Counted from the stretch's first letter, positions 56,949-64,000 are shown. The stretch is DNA of 64,000 nt from Microvirga sesbaniae (GCF_025460805.1 NZ_JAMXFJ010000018.1:1-64000), one strand, 5' to 3'. Program-made: numbers and translations. The notes: generated by a model from the sequence alone, not told the origin.

Positions 56949-56996
56949 CGGCGAACAGCCCGTGAGCTGCTCGCACACACGAGATGGAGAGCGCCG

Positions 56997-57056
56997 GGTT
57001 CCAGGGATCTCGGTTCCAGGGATCTCGGTTCCTGGGATCTCGGTTCCTGGGATCTC
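56997..57056. repeat. Four tandem 15-base repeats
   Basis: GGTTCCAGGGATCTC twice, then GGTTCCTGGGATCTC twice, between the Ig-like gene and the next gene. Were it translated it would read VPGIS repeated, but the frame lacks a good start and the next gene has its own ribosome site downstream. Confidence 0.9.
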
Positions 57057-57147
57057 GGCGCCCCGTCTCCAGACGCTCGCATCGATGACGTCGGTCCGGT
57101 GCGAGCGAACCCGGCGACAGCCGGTCAGTCGAAAGGGAGTCCGCGCC

Positions 57148-57798
57148 ATGTTCAGCAAGCACTTCGCCTGTCTTATCCTGGTCACCGGGGGCCTCTGCAC
57201 GATGACCATCGGCGCCCGCGCGCAGGACGCGCCGGCCCACCCGCAAGTGCCGATCAGGAAGGCCATCGGCCGGGTCACGCCCACCGGCCCGGTGCCCTCG
57301 CTCGCCGTGCTCAACGCGGCGGGCGCAAAGCTCGAGGGAACCAAGCTGACCCTGACGGGCGTATCGCCGAGCTCGATCGTGTTCGCCGATCGCCCGGTGC
57401 GGGCGGCCGGTCACGTCATGACCCAGCAGTTCATCATGCAATGGGACGAAGGCAAGAACAGCTTTGCCGTTGATCCGCCCAACGCCACCGTGTCCGTCCT
57501 GGGCGGCGACGGCTCGAAGGTGAGCGATGCCGTGGTGACCCTGAAATCGCCCAAGCTCGAGGGCGGCAACCTCACCTTCGACGTGGCGGTGCTGGAAGGC
57601 AACTTGGACGGCGCGAGCGGGCCGGCGGCCCTGTTCATCGACGATTTTGGCCGCTACTGGCACGCCCCTGCCTATCATGGCGCCTGGTACGGGCGGTCGG
57701 GGGTCTCCAATTATAGTGCGGCCTATGCGGCCGAGAACTCGGCCGTGATCCCGAATGTGTGCGGCTACTACCCTTACTCGCCCTGCGGCAACGAGTGA
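57148..57798 (+). CDS. Secreted protein of unknown family, paralogue A
   Basis: A 216-residue protein with a signal peptide (LILVTGGLCTMTIGARA). A conserved block of about 130 residues follows (RKAIGRVTPTGPVPSLAVLN, SSIVFADRPVRAAGHVMTQQ, FDVAVLEGNLDGASGPAALF). The C-terminus is tyrosine-rich and ends CGYYPYSPCGNE. The block is nearly identical to that in paralogue B, 2.5 kb downstream. GAAAGGGAG stands before the ATG. I do not recognise the family; its place next to two sulfatases suggests an envelope or extracellular partner. Confidence 0.75.
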   Translation: MFSKHFACLILVTGGLCTMTIGARAQDAPAHPQVPIRKAIGRVTPTGPVPSLAVLNAAGAKLEGTKLTLTGVSPSSIVFADRPVRAAGHVMTQQFIMQWDEGKNSFAVDPPNATVSVLGGDGSKVSDAVVTLKSPKLEGGNLTFDVAVLEGNLDGASGPAALFIDDFGRYWHAPAYHGAWYGRSGVSNYSAAYAAENSAVIPNVCGYYPYSPCGNE

Positions 57799-57855
57799 GG
57801 GATCTTGCGCCGGTGCAGGACGCGGAGAGCCACCGAACGTGAGAGGACCTGAAAC

Positions 57856-59451
57856 ATGAAAGCCAATGGAACAGCCGGGATCGGCCTTGGCGCCTTGTTC
57901 GCCTCCGTGATGGCATTCAGTGTGCCGGCGGCGGCGCAGCAGCAGAAGCCCAACATCCTCGTCATCATGGCCGACGACATCGGCTACTGGAACATCAGCG
58001 CCTACAACCGCGGCATGATGGGCTACCGCACGCCCAACATCGACCGCATCGCCAACGAAGGCGCGATCTTCACCGATTATTATGGACAGCAATCCTGCAC
58101 GGCCGGGCGTGCGGCGTTCATCACCGGTCAGAGCCCTTTGCGGACCGGGCTCCTGAAGGTGGGACTGCCGGCCGCCAAGGAGGGCCTGTCGGACAAGGAC
58201 CCGACGATTGCCGAACTGCTCAAGCCGCAGGGCTACGCAACAGGTCAGTTCGGCAAGAACCATCTCGGCGACCGCAACGAGTTCCTGCCGACGGTGCACG
58301 GCTTCGACGAGTTCTTCGGCAACCTCTACCACCTCAATGCCGAGGATGAGCCCGAGCATGCGGATTATCCCAAGGACCCCGCCTTCAGGGCGATGTTCGG
58401 GCCGCGCGGCGTGTTGCGCTGCCGTGCCACCGCCACGGACACGCCCGGCAGCGATCCCCGCTTCGGCCCGTGGGGCAAGCAGACCTGCGAGGACACCGGC
58501 CCTCTGACCAAGAAGCGCATGGAGACGATCGACGAGGAATTCCTCAATGCGTCACTCGACTTCATCGACCGGGCGAACCGGGACCGGAAGCCTTTCTTCG
58601 TGTGGCTCAACCCGAGCCGCATGCACATCTGGACCCGGCTCAAGCCCGAGTCGGAAGGCAAGACCGGGCTCGGGATCTATCCGGACGGCATGGCGGAGCA
58701 CGACGGGCAGGTCGGGCAGGTTCTGAAGAAGCTCGATGACCTCGGCATCGCCGACAACACCATCGTGATCTACACCACGGACAACGGGGCCGAGGTTTTC
58801 ACATGGCCTGACGGCGGCACCACCCCGTTCCGCGGCGAGAAGAACACCAACTGGGAGGGCGGCTATCGCGTCCCGGCCATCGTGCGATGGCCCGGCCAGG
58901 TGCCGGCTCGGACCGAGATCAACGACATCGTGTCCGCCGAGGATTGGACGACGACCCTGGTCGCCGCGGCGGGCGAGCCGGACATCAACAGCAAGCTGCT
59001 GCAAGGCTACGATGCGGCGGGCAAGACCTTCAAGGTTCACCTGGACGGCTACGACCAGCGCGACCTGCTCGGCCGCAAGGGGCCGAGCAAGCGCCGCGAG
59101 TTCTTCTACTGGACCGACGACGGCAACCTGGCCGGCCTTCGCTACGACCAATGGAAGGCCGTGTTCCTGGAGCAGAAGGCACATGGGCTCGATGTGTGGG
59201 CGCAGCCGATGATCGAACTGCGCCTGCCGATGCTGTTCAACCTGCGCTCCGATCCTTTCGAGCGGGCCCAGAACGAATCCGGCGACTACGTCAGATGGTT
59301 CATCGAACATGCCTTCGTGGTGGTCCCGGCCCAGGCGATCGTCGGCCAGCATCTGGCGAGCTTCCAGCAGTTTCCACCCCGCCAGCGACCCGGGTCCTTC
59401 TCGGTCGAGCAGGCCATGGAGAAGCTCAGGCTCCCACCATCCAGCAACTAG
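57856..59451 (+). CDS. Arylsulfatase B of the operon, Cys-type, exported
   Basis: A 531-residue type I sulfatase, related to sulfatase A but shorter. A signal peptide of the ordinary Sec kind (LGALFASVMAFSVPAAA) has no twin arginine. The motif CTAGR holds Cys81. Metal ligands are Asp40/Asp41 (MADDIGY) and TTDNGAE; GQFGKNHLGD is conserved. GAGAGGA lies before the ATG. Its TAG stop is the edge of a palindromic repeat. It should be matured by the formylglycine-generating enzyme of this operon before export. The substrate is unknown. Confidence 0.93.
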   Translation: MKANGTAGIGLGALFASVMAFSVPAAAQQQKPNILVIMADDIGYWNISAYNRGMMGYRTPNIDRIANEGAIFTDYYGQQSCTAGRAAFITGQSPLRTGLLKVGLPAAKEGLSDKDPTIAELLKPQGYATGQFGKNHLGDRNEFLPTVHGFDEFFGNLYHLNAEDEPEHADYPKDPAFRAMFGPRGVLRCRATATDTPGSDPRFGPWGKQTCEDTGPLTKKRMETIDEEFLNASLDFIDRANRDRKPFFVWLNPSRMHIWTRLKPESEGKTGLGIYPDGMAEHDGQVGQVLKKLDDLGIADNTIVIYTTDNGAEVFTWPDGGTTPFRGEKNTNWEGGYRVPAIVRWPGQVPARTEINDIVSAEDWTTTLVAAAGEPDINSKLLQGYDAAGKTFKVHLDGYDQRDLLGRKGPSKRREFFYWTDDGNLAGLRYDQWKAVFLEQKAHGLDVWAQPMIELRLPMLFNLRSDPFERAQNESGDYVRWFIEHAFVVVPAQAIVGQHLASFQQFPPRQRPGSFSVEQAMEKLRLPPSSN

Positions 59452-59583
59452 GGCATCGGACGGACCCGGAGGGCCGCGTCCGAGGCTCTAGCGCATCGTG
59501 CGGACCCAGAGGGCCGCGTGAGCGAAAAGTGGATCCGGTTTTCACTTGCGTGGTCCTTCGGGTCAGCCCCGAACGATGCGCCA
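59448..59583. repeat. R2 repeats, including the stop codon of sulfatase B
   Basis: CTAGGGCATCGGACGG contains the TAG that ends sulfatase B. Two diverged units follow and end near CGAACGATGCGCCAG. It lies inside the sulfatase operon and may attenuate expression of the last gene. Confidence 0.85.
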
Positions 59584-59655
59584 GACAAGGACGCCGCAAA
59601 AGTCCCGTCGGACCGGCTTATCGGTCGACGGAGATTCCAGTCAAGGAGATGAACC

Positions 59656-60501
59656 ATGTCCGTGAAGCATCGTGCCTCCGATCTCATCCTCTTCGTCGGC
59701 CTCGTGCTCGCGCCGAGCGTTGCGCTGTCCCAGGACGCGCCGGCCAACCCGCAAGGGCCGATCAGGAAGGCCATCGGCCGGGTCACGCCCACCGGCCCGG
59801 TGCCCTCGCTCGCCGTGCTCAACGCGGCGGGCGCAAAGCTCGAGGGAACCAAGCTGACCCTGACGGGCGTGTCGCCGAGTTCGATCGTGTTCGCCGATCG
59901 CCCGGTGCGGGCGGCCGGTCACGTCATGACCCAGCAGTTCATCATGCAATGGGACGAAGGCAAGAACAACTTTGCCAAGGATCCGCCCAACGCCACCGTG
60001 TCCGTCCTGGGCGGCGACGGCTCGAAGGTGAGCGACGCCGTGGTGACCCTGAAATCGCCCAAGCTCGAGGGCGGCAACCTCACCTTCGACGTGGCGGTGC
60101 TGGAAGGCAACTTGGACGGCGCGAGCGGGCCGGCTGCCCTGTTCATCGATCACTTCGGTGGCGGCTTCGGCGGCGGCTTCCGTGGCGGATTCGCTGGCGG
60201 CGGGTTCGCCGGCGGCGGGTTCCGCGGCGGCGGCTTCGATCGCTTCGGCGGCTTCCGCGGTGGCGATTTCGATCGCTTCGGCGGTGACCGCTTCGGCTCC
60301 GTGCGGGTCGGCGACGTCAACGTCGTGCGCGGCACCTACTGGCATGCTCCAGTCTATCGGGGCGCCTGGTACGGAGCGGGCGCCACGGCGGCGGGCGTTG
60401 CCGCCGGGACCGCCCTGGGAGCCGCCGAGGCGGCCTACCCTGACCTTGGCTACAGCGACGATGGCCTGTGCGGCTACTATCCCTATGGGCCTTGCTACTG
60501 A
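59656..60501 (+). CDS. Secreted protein of unknown family, paralogue B, with glycine-rich region
   Basis: A 281-residue protein with a signal peptide (LFVGLVLAPSVALS). The next 130 residues are almost the same as in paralogue A. It then differs by a glycine/phenylalanine/arginine-rich stretch (about 170-215, GGGFGGGFRGGFAGGG and similar), absent from paralogue A. An alanine-rich helix and the shared tail CGYYPYGPC follow. AAGGAGATG precedes the ATG. The glycine-rich part could be flexible or surface-adhesive. Family and function are unknown. Confidence 0.75.
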   Translation: MSVKHRASDLILFVGLVLAPSVALSQDAPANPQGPIRKAIGRVTPTGPVPSLAVLNAAGAKLEGTKLTLTGVSPSSIVFADRPVRAAGHVMTQQFIMQWDEGKNNFAKDPPNATVSVLGGDGSKVSDAVVTLKSPKLEGGNLTFDVAVLEGNLDGASGPAALFIDHFGGGFGGGFRGGFAGGGFAGGGFRGGGFDRFGGFRGGDFDRFGGDRFGSVRVGDVNVVRGTYWHAPVYRGAWYGAGATAAGVAAGTALGAAEAAYPDLGYSDDGLCGYYPYGPCY

Positions 60502-60554
60502 ACGGACCGTGTTCGAGCCTTGGGTTGACCGCTCCCCCCGGCTCTGGCTGGCAC

Positions 60555-60598
60555 ACAGAGCCTCGGACGTGACCCTCCGGGTCCGTCCGATGCTCTAG
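60555..60598. repeat. R2 repeat downstream of paralogue B
   Basis: CAGAGCCTCGGACGTGACCC and the mirrored GTCCGTCCGATGCTCTAG. The rest of the gap to 60784 shows no gene. Confidence 0.75.
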
Positions 60599-60784
60599 CG
60601 CACGCACGGCATCGCCTTCGCGCTCCGGCTCTTGCGCCGACCGTCGCCCTCGCGGTGGCAAGGGCCGTCGACATCCTGAACCGGAGCTTCATCGTCCCTT
60701 CGACAGCAAGGGCCGGTGGCAGCCATCGGCGTCCGGTCCGGGCGTCGTTTCAAGGACCATGGCTTCGGAGCAACGGATTCCGGA

Positions 60785-61621
60785 TCAATGGGCCGGAACC
60801 ACCAGGCTCGCCAATGTCACTCTCCCGTCGGACGTGTAGTGGTTGACGTGCCCAGTGGCCATGCATTGGCCCGCCTGATACACCTTCACGTCTGCGATCG
60901 ACCCGATGGTCTCCAACGCGGCGATGATGAAGTCGCGTTCGACATTCGTGTCCGAGTCCGTGGCGTGGGTGATCTGAAACGTGAGCCGGGTCAGGGACAG
61001 ACCCGTGTCTTTCGTGCCCGCCCCGACCCAGAGGACCCGTTCGTCGTCCGGTGGGCGATCGGTATTGAGCCAGAAGCCCGCGGATCCCCCGGCCCAGGTG
61101 GTCTCGGCTTGCGCGAGGCCCAAGGACCAGAACCGAATGTGGTGACGCTTCCGGGGAGAGTTGTCGATCGCCTTCTGAAATCCGACGTCCTGGCCCCGCC
61201 CGAACAGATAGAGGGTGCTGAATGGGGCCGTGGGATAGGGCGCGTTGAACACGAAGGCCCGGATCATGCCCCAGGAACTGGCCAAGCCCAGTCGGTCGGC
61301 CTCCGACCAGCCCAGAGCCGCAAAAGCCGCGCGAAGCTGGGCGAGAGTCCCCACGAGCGCCACGTTGACGGGATCGCCCGGCAGTCCGTCGCCCGTCGTG
61401 GTGAAGCTGGGCACCCGCTTCCGGTGGAGGAGCTTGAGGCCCATGCGAATGATCCACGGAAGAACCCCATAGGCGGCGATCGCGTAGGTGACGCCCACGG
61501 CCAGGATCCATGGCAGCCGTTGGTCCGCGGTATCGAAGACGACGAAGACGATCAGCCAGACGGAGAAGACGCCCAGCGCAAGGATGACGAGGCGTTGCAG
61601 AAGGCGGCTCAGAAATCGCAT
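60785..61621 (-). CDS. LssY C-terminal domain membrane protein
   Basis: A 278-residue protein with two N-terminal membrane helices (about 8-28 and 35-55). An LssY_C domain follows (VNVALVGTLAQLRAAFAALG, YPTAPFSTLYLFGRGQDV, KRHHIRFWSLG). LssY_C occurs fused to PAP2 phosphatases or alone; its role is unknown, perhaps in envelope lipid handling. The start at 61621 begins the first membrane helix. It lies 34 bases downstream of a small secreted protein gene, likely one operon under candidate operator site 3. Confidence 0.82.
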   Translation of the reverse strand: MRFLSRLLQRLVILALGVFSVWLIVFVVFDTADQRLPWILAVGVTYAIAAYGVLPWIIRMGLKLLHRKRVPSFTTTGDGLPGDPVNVALVGTLAQLRAAFAALGWSEADRLGLASSWGMIRAFVFNAPYPTAPFSTLYLFGRGQDVGFQKAIDNSPRKRHHIRFWSLGLAQAETTWAGGSAGFWLNTDRPPDDERVLWVGAGTKDTGLSLTRLTFQITHATDSDTNVERDFIIAALETIGSIADVKVYQAGQCMATGHVNHYTSDGRVTLASLVVPAH

Positions 61622-61655
61622 GATCCCGTTTCCGTCGCGACCGATTGCGCAGGGA

Positions 61656-61922
61656 TCAACAATCCGTGCAGATGCCCTGCTTGACCTCCTGATCGATGCG
61701 CTTGGCCCTTTGGTCCATCTGCTGGATGGCCTTGGCATCGTCGGCCGAGAATTCCTTGTCCGGCGGTGGCACGGTCTTGCTGTCGAGCATCCGATCGATC
61801 TCCGACCCGGACGGGATCCGAACCTCGCCCGAGGGCGTGAACGGCCGATTGCTGTCCTGCGCCAGAACCGGCGTTACGGCGATCAACGCACACAGGGTGG
61901 GGAGTCCTAGATAACAGCGCAT
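61656..61922 (-). CDS. Small secreted protein, partner of the LssY gene
   Basis: An 88-residue protein with a signal peptide (LPTLCALIAVTPVLA). The mature part is hydrophilic with an amphipathic helix (EFSADDAKAIQQMDQRAKRI) and ends ICTDC with two cysteines. The family is not recognised. It precedes the LssY gene on the same strand. The ATG at 61922 is preferred because upstream in frame there is no further signal-like sequence and the candidate operator lies there. Confidence 0.65.
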   Translation of the reverse strand: MRCYLGLPTLCALIAVTPVLAQDSNRPFTPSGEVRIPSGSEIDRMLDSKTVPPPDKEFSADDAKAIQQMDQRAKRIDQEVKQGICTDC

Positions 61923-62031
61923 TGCGATGAACCCCGAAGCGGAATGCCAGCCCCTCGTGGAATGCCGCCGGTCCGATGCGTCCAAGCCCTTGGGCAGGAT
62001 AGCCCCTTCGGCCGCCGGAACCAACTGGGAT

Positions 62032-62064
62032 AAACCCTGAAAGTGCCAGAGGAAGACCCTGAAA
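62032..62064 (-). promoter_or_regulatory. Candidate operator of the two-component regulon, site 3
   Basis: Read on the minus strand: TTTCAGGGTCTTCCTCTGG followed by CACTTTCAGGGTT, half-sites exactly 22 bases apart. It lies about 110 bases before the small protein-LssY operon and after the cupredoxin gene. Confidence 0.7.
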
Positions 62065-62210
62065 CGTCGGGAGCGTAAGCATTCGCGATGAGGCGACAGG
62101 ACATCGGCCCAAGGGCTTCGAACCTGCCCGGCCAGTGGACCTGTGGCAGCCACCCGGGAGCCCGGCGCGATGTCCATGCCGCCGATCATAGACGGCACAC
62201 CTGGACGAAC

Positions 62211-62615
62211 TCAGTCGACGGTAATGGTCCCGGTCATTCCGAAGCCGGCATGCAGGAAATGCGTGCAACTCATCCTGTAGCGTCCCACCGTCACCGGGAT
62301 GAGGCTCACCGTGCGGCTCTCTCCCTTGCCAACCTCAATCCTGCCGCCCACGAGAGTTGCCGCGTCGCCCGGGCTTACCTGAGTGGCAGCGAAGAATTCC
62401 GGTGCCGCGAGGTTGTGGCCCCCGGAGCCTCGGTTCACGAGACGAATTTGGTAGGCCTGGCCGTGGTGCAAGTGCAGGTTCTGTGGCGTGAACGCGAAGT
62501 CCGAGAGGACAATATTGACCGGCTTAGCCTGCGATCCCGCGGAGGAGCGGGTCGCGGCCGGCGCGCTCCCGCAGAGGCAAATCACCGCCGTGGTGATGAT
62601 CAGCGAGGTCTTCAT
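62211..62615 (-). CDS. Periplasmic cupredoxin-like protein
   Basis: A 134-residue protein with a signal peptide and one cupredoxin domain. Predicted type 1 copper ligands are His67 (SGGHNLAAPEFF), Cys117, His122 and Met127 (CTHFLHAGFGM). It may carry electrons or copper in the periplasm. The unusual CTHFLH loop has an extra histidine. GGGAGG is well placed before the ATG. It is upstream of the LssY operon on the same strand, separated by 290 bases containing operator site 3. Confidence 0.85.
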   Translation of the reverse strand: MKTSLIITTAVICLCGSAPAATRSSAGSQAKPVNIVLSDFAFTPQNLHLHHGQAYQIRLVNRGSGGHNLAAPEFFAATQVSPGDAATLVGGRIEVGKGESRTVSLIPVTVGRYRMSCTHFLHAGFGMTGTITVD

Positions 62616-62764
62616 GAGTGCCTCCCATCAGAGCCCCGCCTCACCGTACCATATGAGCAGGATTGTCCCGGTGCTGGCCCGCACAAGGCCGTCAATCCCT
62701 TGAGACGACTTGGCCATGGGGCTCCACCTTCTCGCCGCTCGAAGGCGAAGCGGCCTATCCGCGC

Positions 62765-62985
62765 TGACGCGTCCACCCATTCACTGCCCGAGACGAAGCA
62801 CGCAGAGCCGACGAGCTCGGGTCAGCCGCTTCCGGAACACCGAAGAGGGTGGCCGCCTCCCCACCTGAGGCCTTCCTGCAATCCAGGCAGTGGCAGACCG
62901 CCACGAATTGGGGTCTGTGTCGAATTCGAACCGGATCGACCCGCAGACGCAGCGCCCGTGTATTTCTTGGGCGTGGCCACCGCTC
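62765..62985 (-). pseudogene. Remnant of a GFA-family (glutathione-dependent formaldehyde-activating-like) gene
   Basis: On the minus strand the frame HGRCVCGSIRFEFDTDPN is cut by a one-base shift near 62903-62912. It continues in the next frame as QFVAVCHCLDCRKASGG. Together these are the hallmark zinc-binding motifs of GFA proteins (CxCG and CHCxxCRK). After about 15 more residues the similarity stops and a stop codon follows. No start codon is seen in frame. The gene is therefore broken and truncated. The rest of the gap (62616-63298) holds a repeat. Confidence 0.8.
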
Positions 62986-63150
62986 GATCTGGAGCCGACC
63001 CTGGCGGCCGGTAGCGCCTCAAGCCCATGCCGGAAGGCGCGGACGAGCCTGTTGAGCGGCGTAAAACGTCGCAAAGAAGAGCCATGCCCGCGGGTCTCCG
63101 CCCCTCTCCCCGGGGGTGGAACGACCCTGGTTTTGAATGTAGGCTCCCGT

Positions 63151-63281
63151 TAGAGCATCGGACCCAAAGGTGGGTCTACTTTTGGGTCCGATGCTCAATT
63201 CCTGAAGCGGCGCATCGTTCGGCGCGGACCCAGCGGGCCGCGCAAGCGAAAACCGAGTTCACTTTTCCGCACGATGCCTCC
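63151..63281. repeat. R2 repeats upstream of the last gene
   Basis: First unit TAGAGCATCGGACCCAAAGG mirrored by TTTGGGTCCGATGCTC (63151-63195), then a longer unit from GCGCATCGTTCGG to CGCACGATGCCTCC (63210-63281). Its end lies 20 bases from the region where the next gene should start. Confidence 0.8.
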
Positions 63282-63301
63282 AGGCAGAGAGGGACACGAT
63301 C

Positions 63302-64000
63302 ATCGGCGCAGTCTCGGCGGACGAAAAGGTCACTTGGTTCGGGCCGTTCCGGCTCGACGTGCCGCGGCGCAAGCTCACCTGCGGCAACGACCCCGTGCAC
63401 CTGGGCGGCCGGTCGATGGACATCCTGATCGAGCTTGCGAGAAGCAAGGGGAGTCTCGTCCCCAAGGACGTGCTCGTCGCGAAGGTCTGGCCGAACCTGA
63501 CCGTGCACGACGGCAACCTGAAGGTCACCGTCGCGGCTCTGCGCCGCGCCCTCCGGGAACACGCGCCGTCCGTTGACTACATCGGCAATGTCGTGGGCCG
63601 CGGCTATTGGTTGCGCGACGACGACGAAGCCGGGCGGGCGACCGCGCAGATCGCGTCCTCGGGCGCGTCTCTGCCCGATCTGGCGATGTTGATCGGGCGC
63701 GAAGACGAGATCGCGGCGATCCGCGCCTCGCTCGCCGCCAATCGCCTGACCACGATCGCCGGCCCCGGTGGGATCGGCAAGACGACGGTCGCGGTGGCGG
63801 CCGCGCAGCTCTTCGAGGATGACGGGCGCGGCGCCGTGACCTTCGTCGACCTTGCCCGGGTAGCGAGCGACGAGTTCGTCACGGCCTCCCTGGCCGTCGC
63901 GCTCGGGATCCGGGCCGACGGCAGCGACAGCCTGCAATCGCTCGTGTCCATCTTGGCCGGACAGAAGATCCTTCTCGTGCTGGACACCTGCGAGCACGTT
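63302..64000 (+). CDS. Winged-helix regulator with NTPase domain (cut by window edge; start unclear)
   Basis: An open frame from 63206 to the right edge. Its first domain is an OmpR-like winged helix (about 63330-63620: FGPFRLDVPRR, ILIELARSKGSLVPKDVLVA, LKVTVAALRRALREH, VGRGYWLRD). An AAA/NB-ARC-type ATPase follows, with Walker A AGPGGIGKTT and Walker B ILLVLDTCEHV. Such one-component regulators often respond to small molecules. No ATG, GTG or TTG occurs in frame before the winged helix; GAGAGGGA at 63287 precedes ATC codons at 63299 and 63302. The first usable start is the GTG at 63359. Confidence 0.75.
   Translation, partial: MGAVSADEKVTWFGPFRLDVPRRKLTCGNDPVHLGGRSMDILIELARSKGSLVPKDVLVAKVWPNLTVHDGNLKVTVAALRRALREHAPSVDYIGNVVGRGYWLRDDDEAGRATAQIASSGASLPDLAMLIGREDEIAAIRASLAANRLTTIAGPGGIGKTTVAVAAAQLFEDDGRGAVTFVDLARVASDEFVTASLAVALGIRADGSDSLQSLVSILAGQKILLVLDTCEHV

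Noticed and set aside
56962..57147. A longer start for paralogue A giving an N-terminal VPGIS repeat
   Set aside because: It would put the signal peptide in the middle of the protein; the ATG at 57148 has a ribosome site and is followed directly by the signal peptide.

Overview
The window looks like one contiguous piece of a high-GC alphaproteobacterial chromosome of the order Rhizobiales (Hyphomicrobiales). I favour a Methylobacteriaceae/Microvirga-like organism. The grounds are an Omp31-type porin start, a suf operon with two cysteine desulfurases and an Irr-like box, a class II (B12-dependent) ribonucleotide reductase, an NDUFA12 complex I subunit, an aat-DUF2155 pair and many palindromic intergenic repeats. 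The genus is inference only. No tRNA, rRNA, CRISPR array, phage or insertion sequence was recognised.

Region by region. 1-3 kb: a porin cut by the left edge, an alpha/beta hydrolase and an RhlE-type helicase. 3.2-13.7 kb: a minus-strand Fe-S assembly locus (desulfurase, sufB, sufC, sufD, sufS, sufT, then sufA and tfoX). It is interrupted between sufT and sufA by two plus-strand genes, a cation/proton antiporter and a short-chain dehydrogenase. A TTAGAA-N3-TTCTAA palindrome lies upstream of the first gene. 13.8-24 kb: hydrolase, tyrS, a WYL regulator with VOC and EVE partners, a very long AsmA/YhdP-like protein, a one-cysteine peroxiredoxin, a serralysin-like RTX protease and prfB with its programmed +1 frameshift. 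24-32 kb: PBP1A, cell-wall amidase, RNase E and an aminotransferase. 33-42.4 kb: dsbA-like, aroQ, accB, accC, aat, DUF2155, a Tat-exported dehydrogenase, an SBF transporter, a DUF1127 mini-protein, a beta-helix protein and NDUFA12. 43-46.8 kb: nrdJ, with a NrdR box and a hairpin-rich leader.

47-64 kb is the accessory part. A minus-strand operon encodes a membrane histidine kinase, a NarL-type response regulator and an AraC-type regulator. Divergent from it lies a sulfatase locus: formylglycine-generating enzyme, sulfatase A (ATGA overlap), an Ig-like secreted protein, a secreted protein of unknown family, sulfatase B and a near-identical paralogue of that unknown protein. Further on are a LssY_C membrane protein with a small secreted partner, a cupredoxin, a broken GFA gene and the start of a winged-helix/NTPase regulator cut by the right edge.

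The most interesting signal is a roughly 30-bp direct-repeat motif (two TCAGGGT half-sites exactly 22 bp apart). It occurs upstream of the response regulator, the sulfatase operon and the LssY operon, always in the same orientation relative to transcription, with a degenerate copy upstream of the kinase. I read this as the operator of a previously undescribed two-component regulon linking sulfatase maturation and secretion with LssY. A second unusual signal is a palindromic repeat family whose CTAG edge forms the stop codon of four separate genes.
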